The notes under the pieces are model-generated. The model made no database searches. It saw nothing but the letters and a program-made list of their open reading frames with translations, and was not told the DNA's origin. 13,842 nt of DNA from the NCBI GenBank assembly GCA_023145655.1, contig JAGLDI010000058.1, forward strand, positions 1 through 13,842, read 5' to 3'. Made by a program: the position numbers and the translations under genes. Below are positions 1-6,153 of this stretch, in pieces (the stretch's first letter is position 1; every line of letters begins with the position of its first letter). The stretch is from Desulfuromusa sp. (GTDB taxonomy: Bacteria > Desulfobacterota > Desulfuromonadia > Desulfuromonadales > Geopsychrobacteraceae).

Positions 1-40
1 CCCGAACTCCTTGCCCTTCGGGTACCCTCCATTCCACTGC

Positions 41-104
41 ACTTTGCAGCGAAGAAAAAAACTCGCCTTTGGCTCAAACATTTTTCTTCGAATTCCTGCA
101 AAGT
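41..104. repeat. Long imperfect palindrome downstream of the acyl-CoA-synthetase-like gene; possible terminator
   Basis: The left arm at 41-59 (ACTTTGCAG followed by CGAAGAAAAA, sharing no gap) pairs with the right arm at 81-104 (TTTTTCTTCG, a 5-base bulge AATTC, then CTGCAAAGT). This gives 19 paired bases around one asymmetric bulge. The 21-base centre holds a small GCC-TTT-GGC hairpin at 65-73. Read on the minus strand, the direction of the upstream gene, this inner hairpin is followed by GAG and seven T (61-55), so it could end that transcript. The nested architecture also resembles a dispersed palindromic element of the REP type, which cannot be decided without genome-wide copy counts. 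Confidence 0.5.
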
Positions 105-131
105 TCCGTTACTTTCCGGCTGCGTCACACG

Positions 132-201
132 GGGGCTGTCCCAGGCTTTTGCGACGCGAATCACTGTGGCTTCATAGTCCGTAAATATCCGGGACAGCCC
201 C
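132..201. repeat. Perfect 11-bp inverted repeat with 48-base spacer
   Basis: GGGGCTGTCCC at 132-142 is the exact reverse complement of GGGACAGCCCC at 191-201. The right arm lies 8 bases past the stop codon of the acyl-CoA-synthetase-like gene. The 48-base spacer has no obvious internal hairpin and there is no T tract, so an intrinsic terminator is unlikely. GC-rich arms of this kind are seen in REP-like elements, in ends of small mobile elements and in some operators. I cannot choose between these from one copy. Confidence 0.5.
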
Positions 202-208
202 GAATTTA

Positions 209-2077
209 CTACAGCCCCTCCATTTGCAGGGAAATCTCCTTGAGTAACGGTCGGTTGATTTCATTATCCGGGGTTTTGGGTAAAAATTTGGTCAGGCGGA
301 TCGCATCGGGAAGGGCCAGCTCGCCACTTTCCTCAATAATATGTTCCTTGATTGCCTGTAACGATTCGGTATTGTAGCTTTCATCTTTATAGGAATGGAG
401 AACACAGAAAGCCAGCAGCATATAGCCATAGGTCGGATGGTCAATAAAGACCACAGCACACTCCTTGACCCGTTCATGGCTGAGGATGGTCGCTTCTACT
501 TCATCAATTTTACGGTTTCCAGCCCCGGTACTGAGAGCAATGTCTGACCGTCCGGTCAATATGTAACTTCCATCCGCTGTGATGGTCGCTTCGTCGCCGG
601 TGGCGTAGTATTTTTTCCCCTTGAATTTATCCCAGTAGATAGAACGATAGGTTTTACTATCCCCATACAGATCGCTACAAATCGATGGCAGGGGGCTGGT
701 GAGGACCATAAATCCCGGTTCATCACAGGTGTCAATGGTCTCACCACTTTTGTTGACCAGCCGACATTTAACCCCGGGGAGAGGCCGCAGTTTAGTATTT
801 TGTTTGCTGCCCACCGTTCCGGGGACATTAGCCATCAAACTGCCACCCGCCTCGGTTTGCCCCCAGATATTAACCAGTGGGATTTTCCCTTGTTTCGGCA
901 GGGTGTGGAGAACCCAATGGTAGAGATCCTCCTTGATTTCACCGCCACCACAACAGATAAGGCTCAGGGAGTTAGCAGATTTAGCTTCATATTGACGGCT
1001 GTTTTTGGCGCGCATGACACTGCGTAGCAAAGCCGGATTACTGAACATCCGAGTGATATGGAAGCGATCTAGAAATTCAAAAAAGAGGGAGGTGTTTTCA
1101 TAAGTAATACTCCCCTCGTAGATAAAGACGGTACTGCCTAAGGAGAGGGGGCCGTAAACTCCGTAGGTGTGCCCGGTTATCCAAGCCAGGTCGGCGGTAC
1201 ACCAGAATATATCGCGATCATCCATATCAAACAGCAACTCGGTGGTAAATTGTGCCCACATGAGGAAACCTGCAGTATTGTGGACCACCGCTTTGGCAGT
1301 TTTGGTTTTTGAGGAGGTGTAGAGCATAAACATAGGATCGTTGGCGGCCCGTACGGTGTCGACTTCAGCTCCTCGGGAATATTTTTCATCGGTAATCAGA
1401 TCCTGATACCAGAGGTCCCGTTTCGGGCGCATGTGAACCCGCTCCCCGGTCCTTTCGATGACGATGCAATGTTTAATTTTATAATCAATTTTGTCTAAAG
1501 CGTCATTGACTTTTTCCTTCAGCATATGTGCAGTTTGCGGACAACTGTCGGCAGTCACAATATATTTGGCTTTACAGTCCTGCAGTTGTTCTGCCAGTGC
1601 TTCAGACGAATAGGCAATGTGGTAAATGATATGGACAGCACCAATTTGCACACAGGCTAGCATGGTGACAATGGTTTCCGGCAGGTTGGGGGTAAAGATG
1701 AGAACATTATCCCCCTTTTTCACCCCCAGATTCAGCAGTGCCATGGCAAACCGCTCTACCTCATAAGCAAGGGTATGGTAGGTGTAAACCCGCTCGCGAC
1801 CATCGACTCCGACCCACATCAGTGCGGCTTTATTGCGTCGGTGGGTGCGCAGATGTTTACCGATGGTGTTTTGCCAGATATCAATTTTTCCCTCAGTAAA
1901 CCAGCGGTAGAAGGGTGCCCGTGAACTGTCCAGAACCTCTCGATAGGGGACTTTCCACTGCAGATATCTCTGTGCCAGAGTGCTAACTAACTCGTTGGTC
2001 TCCAGCTTCATCAAACCTTCATATTCTTCAATCGAAATAACCTTCCGATCATATTTACATGCGGGTTCAGACATCAC
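209..2077 (-). CDS. Degenerate acetyl-CoA-synthetase-family protein (predicted inactive adenylate-forming ligase)
   Basis: Acs-family protein of 622 residues, close to the usual 650, recognisable from end to end. FWCTADLAWITGHTYGVYGP (281-300) matches the Acs core, and CGGGE (376-380), QTEAGG (407-412), TGD (493-495) and TGR (508-510) are kept. Functional residues are not. The P-loop normally TSGSTGKPKG reads TSSKTKTAKA (254-263), losing all three glycines. SGHRL reads GAGNR (518-522). The C-terminal catalytic lysine of PKTRSGK is Glu606 in PKTPDNE. Arginines that bind CoA in enterobacterial Acs (191, 194, 584) align with Gln182, His185 and Ile581. The acetyl-pocket tryptophan (414) is Gly406. 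The frame is intact, so this is probably a retained non-catalytic protein, perhaps a ligand sensor (inference). Start GTG (2077) abuts the preceding stop. ATG at 2074 is an equally good start. AAGGA lies 7 bases before the GTG. Confidence 0.88.
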   Translation of the reverse strand: MMSEPACKYDRKVISIEEYEGLMKLETNELVSTLAQRYLQWKVPYREVLDSSRAPFYRWFTEGKIDIWQNTIGKHLRTHRRNKAALMWVGVDGRERVYTYHTLAYEVERFAMALLNLGVKKGDNVLIFTPNLPETIVTMLACVQIGAVHIIYHIAYSSEALAEQLQDCKAKYIVTADSCPQTAHMLKEKVNDALDKIDYKIKHCIVIERTGERVHMRPKRDLWYQDLITDEKYSRGAEVDTVRAANDPMFMLYTSSKTKTAKAVVHNTAGFLMWAQFTTELLFDMDDRDIFWCTADLAWITGHTYGVYGPLSLGSTVFIYEGSITYENTSLFFEFLDRFHITRMFSNPALLRSVMRAKNSRQYEAKSANSLSLICCGGGEIKEDLYHWVLHTLPKQGKIPLVNIWGQTEAGGSLMANVPGTVGSKQNTKLRPLPGVKCRLVNKSGETIDTCDEPGFMVLTSPLPSICSDLYGDSKTYRSIYWDKFKGKKYYATGDEATITADGSYILTGRSDIALSTGAGNRKIDEVEATILSHERVKECAVVFIDHPTYGYMLLAFCVLHSYKDESYNTESLQAIKEHIIEESGELALPDAIRLTKFLPKTPDNEINRPLLKEISLQMEGL

Positions 2078-2779
2078 TCATAAATCCTTTCTCCTGATTT
2101 GGTTCTGGGCACGGACCATATCCCCTACGGTTTTGTAAGAGTAGGGAAGTTCCTCCATGATCTTGACAAAGACCTTGGCGGTAGCAACGACATCTCCTAA
2201 TGCTGTATGGCGTTGATCACATTGAACGCAGTAACGTTCCAGCAGGTGGTCAAGTGGCTGGTGGATCTGATCTTCGTGAGCCATCTGATAGAGAAACATG
2301 GTGTCAAGCCAGACGGTATGGTTGATACCGACGTTGTATGATTCTTTGAGATGACGGTGCAACATGCGGATATCAAAATTGATGTGGTGGCCGACAACCA
2401 CGCTATCACCAACAAACTGGAGAAATTCGGGAAGAACTTCACCGATGACTGGTTTGTCCTCAAACATGGCATCAACCATTCCATGGTAGACCGTTGACTC
2501 AGGGGGGATCGGGATGGGCGGTTTTGTATAGGCTTCAAAGATCTTGGTGATTTTCCCTTTTTTCAATTTGACGGCACCGATATTGATGATGACGTCATTG
2601 TCCATGTCGAGACCGGTTGTTTCCAGATCGAGAACACAAAAACTGGCATCTTGAATTTTTTGTTTCAATGCCGAGCGAGTATCGATCAGGCTACAGGCAT
2701 CTGTAACGTAGGCGAGGATCGGATCTTTGATTATTTTCTTTTTTTCCCCTGAAAATCCCTTGAAGACTGATTTTAACAT
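2078..2779 (-). CDS. DnaQ-like DEDDh 3'-5' exonuclease family protein
   Basis: Soluble 233-residue protein with one exonuclease domain (about 46-210) of the DnaQ/epsilon superfamily, which removes nucleotides from 3' ends using two metal ions. All catalytic residues are present: Asp51 and Glu53 in LDLETTGLD, Asp136 in HHINFDIRML, and His191/Asp196 in RHTALGD. No signal peptide or membrane segment is seen. It lacks the clamp-binding tail and context expected of the replicative epsilon subunit. The family fits the 'probable nuclease' found beside acetate transporter/acs genes in pseudomonads (PA3232 type), which agrees with the Acs-like gene directly downstream. The substrate (DNA, RNA or nanoRNA) cannot be told. 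The ATG at 2779 has only a weak upstream GGGA. The stop touches the GTG of the next gene, so the two are probably translationally coupled. Confidence 0.88.
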   Translation of the reverse strand: MLKSVFKGFSGEKKKIIKDPILAYVTDACSLIDTRSALKQKIQDASFCVLDLETTGLDMDNDVIINIGAVKLKKGKITKIFEAYTKPPIPIPPESTVYHGMVDAMFEDKPVIGEVLPEFLQFVGDSVVVGHHINFDIRMLHRHLKESYNVGINHTVWLDTMFLYQMAHEDQIHQPLDHLLERYCVQCDQRHTALGDVVATAKVFVKIMEELPYSYKTVGDMVRAQNQIRRKDL

Positions 2780-2886
2780 TGGTTCGATCCCATCACTTAT
2801 TTTCGCGAGGCTGCTATTTTTTTACTGGAAATGTAAACAATTCTAACTTCTCTGCGGATTCTGCAGCTATTCTTCAGCCAGCGGAG

Positions 2887-5046
2887 TTAATAGGCTGTTT
2901 TGGCAAAAGGTGATTGCGCTGCTGCTGCCAGAGTATCTTCCAGAGTGTAAATTCCATGCGCTTCAAGCAGCGGGATCATCTTTACCAAGACTTCTCCGGT
3001 TACAATAGCATCACCAAGGGCGGTGTGACGACCAACAATTGTGACATTCAGTCGTTCGGCTAATTCGTCCAGAGAATGGGAGTCCTGATTAGGGTGGATC
3101 ACCGACGAGAGCAACAGTGTGTCGAGGACCGGGTTGTCAAAAATAATCCCGGTTTTTTCTTCCTGCAGTTGCAGGAAACGCATGTCGAAGGCGGCATTAT
3201 GGGCAACCAATACTGAGTTTTCAGCAAAGGTGTGAAAATGTGGCAGCACTTTGTCAATGGTCGGTTGTCCCTGCAGCAGTGCCGGTTGGATGCCGTGAAT
3301 GGCAACCGATTCCTGTGGCACAAAACGTTTTGGATCAACAAGCTGGTCGATCACCTCATGATAGAGTAGTTGTCCATTAATGATTCTGATCGCACCAAGT
3401 TGAATTATTTCATCCCCCTTTGAAGGGTTCAGTCCCGTTGTCTCGGTATCAAACACCACAAAAGTCAATTTTCTCAGGGGGGTTTGCCCAAGCTCTTTCC
3501 ATTCCCGGCGATTAAACAGGTCGAATTCATAAGAGACTGGGCGGTGTTCTACTTCACACTGCATTGCCAGACGGTGATTTTGATCAATCGGTGGGAAAAT
3601 AACCATGACTCCGGTCGTCTCACCAGTTGAACCTGTGAGTGAAGAGATGGAGCCAGACAGATTTTCAAGAGTCTCTTTTAGGGTCAGTCGGTTTCCCTTG
3701 GGGTCAGTCAGTAACAGTGTCGTTTGCCAGGTTTCAATTAATGCCTGACTTGCGGCAGTTTCCGGCCAGGTGATAATCAGTTCGATACTATGATTTTCAT
3801 TGGCGGTGACCGTCATCAATAGTTCGGAGATATTCAGGTGGGTGCTGAGGAGCCCGGCCAGGTGCGATATCGCCTGAACAACAGAGTAGCTGTCGAGCTG
3901 CAGCCAGATCCCTTTCGGGGACACTGTAGTTACTTTGGTTGTAAATCGTTTCGAAATATTATTACTGATAACTTCGAGTAAGCTGTCGGCCAATACATTT
4001 TCATTTTTGTTTAAGGCATGCAGATGAAGAGCATAACTTTCGCGTGCCTCACTGAGCTTGAGTTGTAATGCTCGAGATGCCTGGTCAATTTTGTCTCGAT
4101 AAGATTGCCGTTTATTTTGATCGAGGTCGGGGTTTTTACGAATACTGGCGGTTGCATCACAAATAATCTTGAGATCATTTTGTTGTTCGTCAATCAGGGA
4201 TTGAATCAGCTGGTCACGGCGATTATCAGACTCAATCTGCTGAGTCATATCTTCCAAAGTGAGAACAAATCCTGAAATAACTTTTTTACTCTCCTTTTCA
4301 GCAAAGAATGGCGCCATGTTAACCCGCAGGCAGAGCCCGGTATGGAGGGTTGTTATGGAATTATTGACCATCTTTGTCCGACCTGAAGCGTGACATTTAT
4401 GCAGCATTTCCAATCCATGGACAATGGGATCGCGATCGAGAATGCTGAAAATTGAACGCCCGAGCCCAAGGATGCCCTGGGTCTGACTTTTTTCCGTCGC
4501 TGAATCAGGGTTGTCTTGAAATAATTTCTGTGCCTGCTGATTGTAAAGCAGAATTTGACCATCGGTATTGCAGACAACCACTCCGTGGGGAAGTTCTGAC
4601 ATTAATGCCGCAAGTCGAGTACGTTCTTCATCCAGTGCCGTTTGAGCTACAGCAATTTTTCCGGTGACATCTTTCTGTAATTCGACAAAGGCATCTGCCG
4701 ACTGGTTGATAATCTCTGCTAAATATTGAATTTCTTTTGATGAGCTTATGATTTTTACCCGGTGTTCAGGATTAGAGGCTGAGATTATTCTTGCACTTTC
4801 AGCAAGTTTAAGCGTTGGAATAATGTAATCATTGAAGAGGAGATTAATCAATGCGCCGATAATGAACAGGATTGTAATTGTCCCGAGTAAGGGGAAGGGG
4901 ACCAGCTTATTAATCATTTCACCCAGGGCAATTTGTTGGGATTCGTTCAGGCTCGCCCAGGCGCCGATCAGACTTGCGACAATAATACTGATGATAGCAA
5001 AATAAATTGCACCGAGAAAAATCCAATATTTAAAACTCGGTTTCAT
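2887..5046 (-). CDS. Membrane PAS / pseudo-histidine-kinase protein fused to a DEDDh exonuclease
   Basis: A 719-residue multidomain protein. Two membrane helices (about 8-30 and 52-72) enclose a short periplasmic loop. A HAMP-like linker (73-125) and a coiled stretch (125-150) follow. A PAS domain begins at LPHGVVVCNTDGQILLYNQQ (152-171) and ends near LTLEDMTQQ (262-270). Residues 271-480 occupy the place of a histidine-kinase core, but there is no histidine from 271 to 330 where the phospho-acceptor should be. No N-box or DxGxG is visible; only a GTT-like end (GETTGVMVIFP) remains. Residues 525-700 form a complete exonuclease domain: Asp533 and Glu535 (FDTETTG), Asp621 (HNAAFD), His674 and Asp679 (RHTALGD). 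It is therefore probably a membrane-tethered nuclease with a sensory input, not a kinase. The ribosome site before the ATG is poor. The 107 bases to the next gene contain no clear terminator, so one transcript is likely. Confidence 0.85.
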   Translation of the reverse strand: MKPSFKYWIFLGAIYFAIISIIVASLIGAWASLNESQQIALGEMINKLVPFPLLGTITILFIIGALINLLFNDYIIPTLKLAESARIISASNPEHRVKIISSSKEIQYLAEIINQSADAFVELQKDVTGKIAVAQTALDEERTRLAALMSELPHGVVVCNTDGQILLYNQQAQKLFQDNPDSATEKSQTQGILGLGRSIFSILDRDPIVHGLEMLHKCHASGRTKMVNNSITTLHTGLCLRVNMAPFFAEKESKKVISGFVLTLEDMTQQIESDNRRDQLIQSLIDEQQNDLKIICDATASIRKNPDLDQNKRQSYRDKIDQASRALQLKLSEARESYALHLHALNKNENVLADSLLEVISNNISKRFTTKVTTVSPKGIWLQLDSYSVVQAISHLAGLLSTHLNISELLMTVTANENHSIELIITWPETAASQALIETWQTTLLLTDPKGNRLTLKETLENLSGSISSLTGSTGETTGVMVIFPPIDQNHRLAMQCEVEHRPVSYEFDLFNRREWKELGQTPLRKLTFVVFDTETTGLNPSKGDEIIQLGAIRIINGQLLYHEVIDQLVDPKRFVPQESVAIHGIQPALLQGQPTIDKVLPHFHTFAENSVLVAHNAAFDMRFLQLQEEKTGIIFDNPVLDTLLLSSVIHPNQDSHSLDELAERLNVTIVGRHTALGDAIVTGEVLVKMIPLLEAHGIYTLEDTLAAAAQSPFAKTAY

Positions 5047-5214
5047 ATGTTCTTAAAAACCCTGTGTTGAAAATCTTGAAATTAATCTTGTTATCCAGAG
5101 GTAACACCCTGGTCACGGGCAATAAGCAATATATGACAAAATTGTACACATAGCAAACATTGTTTTGTTTTGAGATGGGAGTTGGGGTGTTTATTCTGAC
5201 ATCAGGTGAAAGAG

Positions 5215-5246
5215 TTCAGCCATTGTGCAGGAACACAATGGCTGAA
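5215..5246 (-). terminator. Perfect 13-bp hairpin downstream of purC
   Basis: TTCAGCCATTGTG (5215-5227) and CACAATGGCTGAA (5234-5246) are exact reverse complements around a 6-base loop. The hairpin sits 25 bases past the purC stop, where the ppiD-purC transcript should end. On the minus strand it is followed only by CTCTTTCACC, a poor T tract, so it may be a weak intrinsic terminator or a 3'-end stabilising stem. The rest of the gap, 5047-5214, must contain the promoter of the leftward cassette, but I see no convincing -35/-10 pair there. Confidence 0.6.
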
Positions 5247-5271
5247 CCGAAAACAGGAGGATTTAGAGTTG

Positions 5272-6153
5272 TTAAGCGGTGAGACGTTTTAATGCTTCCA
5301 GATATTTTTCACCGGTTTTACGCACAATTTCTTCTGGTAATTCAGGGGCTGGTGCCTGTTTGCCCCAATCAAGGGTCTCCAGATAATCACGTAAAAATTG
5401 TTTGTCAAAGCTGGGTTGAGCACTGCCGGGGTGGTATTGATCTTTCGGCCAGAAACGGGATGAATCGGGAGTCAAAGCCTCATCAATCCAGATCAGTTGG
5501 CCATCAATCAGGCCGAATTCAAACTTTGTATCGGCAATAATCAGTCCCTTTTTGTCTGCCAGATCCCGGGCTCTTTCATAAATTTTAATACTGATGTCAC
5601 TGATCTGTTCGGCGGTCTCCAATCCACACAGGTCAATAGTTTGCTCAAAGGAGATGTTTTCGTCATGTTCTCCGAGTTCCGCTTTGGTCGATGGCGTAAA
5701 TAGTGTTTTCGGGAGTTTATCACTTTGCACCAGACCGGCTGGAAGTGGAATGGAGCAGAGGGACCCCAGCTGTTGATATTCTTTCCAGCCACTCCCCGAG
5801 AGGTATCCACGCACAATACATTCGACTGGTAACGGTTGAGCTTTTCTGGCCAACATGCTGCGCCCTTCCAACTGATCCCGATATTGATGGGTAATCGCTG
5901 GAAAATCATTAACTTCGGTGGCAATCAGATGGTGAGGGACGAGGTCGGTCATCTGCTCAAACCAGAATTTTGAAATTTGGGTCAGGACATACCCTTTTTG
6001 CGGGATCCCTACATCCATAATGACATCAAAGGCAGAAATCCGATCACTGGCGACAATTAACAGGTGCTCTCCAAGATCGTAAATATCCCTGACCTTGCCA
6101 CGGTTAACGAGGTTGAGTTCCGGACAGTTGGTTTGGGTAATAATTGGTGTCAT
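5272..6153 (-). CDS. purC: Phosphoribosylaminoimidazole-succinocarboxamide synthase (SAICAR synthetase)
   Basis: Cytosolic enzyme of purine biosynthesis. It joins CAIR and aspartate with ATP to give SAICAR. The 293 residues are the longer form of the family (about 295-305), not the 237-residue enterobacterial form. Diagnostic stretches include [19 protein letters not shown] (36-54), the signature [16 protein letters not shown] (111-126), [16 protein letters not shown] (153-168), IADTKFEFG (206-214) with its nucleotide/metal-binding Asp, and [13 protein letters not shown] (223-235). The start ATG at 6153 overlaps the stop of the upstream ppiD-like gene (ATGA), with GGAGGAG 7 bases before it, so the two are co-translated. 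Other pur genes are not in the window. Nothing is truncated or unusual. Confidence 0.97.
   Translation of the reverse strand: MTPIITQTNCPELNLVNRGKVRDIYDLGEHLLIVASDRISAFDVIMDVGIPQKGYVLTQISKFWFEQMTDLVPHHLIATEVNDFPAITHQYRDQLEGRSMLARKAQPLPVECIVRGYLSGSGWKEYQQLGSLCSIPLPAGLVQSDKLPKTLFTPSTKAELGEHDENISFEQTIDLCGLETAEQISDISIKIYERARDLADKKGLIIADTKFEFGLIDGQLIWIDEALTPDSSRFWPKDQYHPGSAQPSFDKQFLRDYLETLDWGKQAPAPELPEEIVRKTGEKYLEALKRLTA

Noticed and set aside
69..377. Plus-strand frame of 102 codons.
   Set aside because: It runs antisense into the Acs-like gene and through both inverted repeats, with no family resemblance. It is a shadow frame.
209..2077. Annotating the Acs-like gene as a functional acetate-CoA ligase (acs).
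   Set aside because: Overall similarity is good, but the P-loop glycines, the catalytic lysine and the CoA-binding arginines are all missing.
2078..2779. Identification as the replicative DNA polymerase III epsilon subunit (dnaQ).
   Set aside because: The exonuclease motifs fit the superfamily, but the context, the paralogue next door and the lack of a polymerase-binding tail do not support a replicative role.
5090..5105. Short palindrome GTTATCCAGAGGTAAC upstream of the PAS-exonuclease gene as an operator.
   Set aside because: The stem is six pairs including a wobble. This is within chance for an AT-rich gap and has no second copy.
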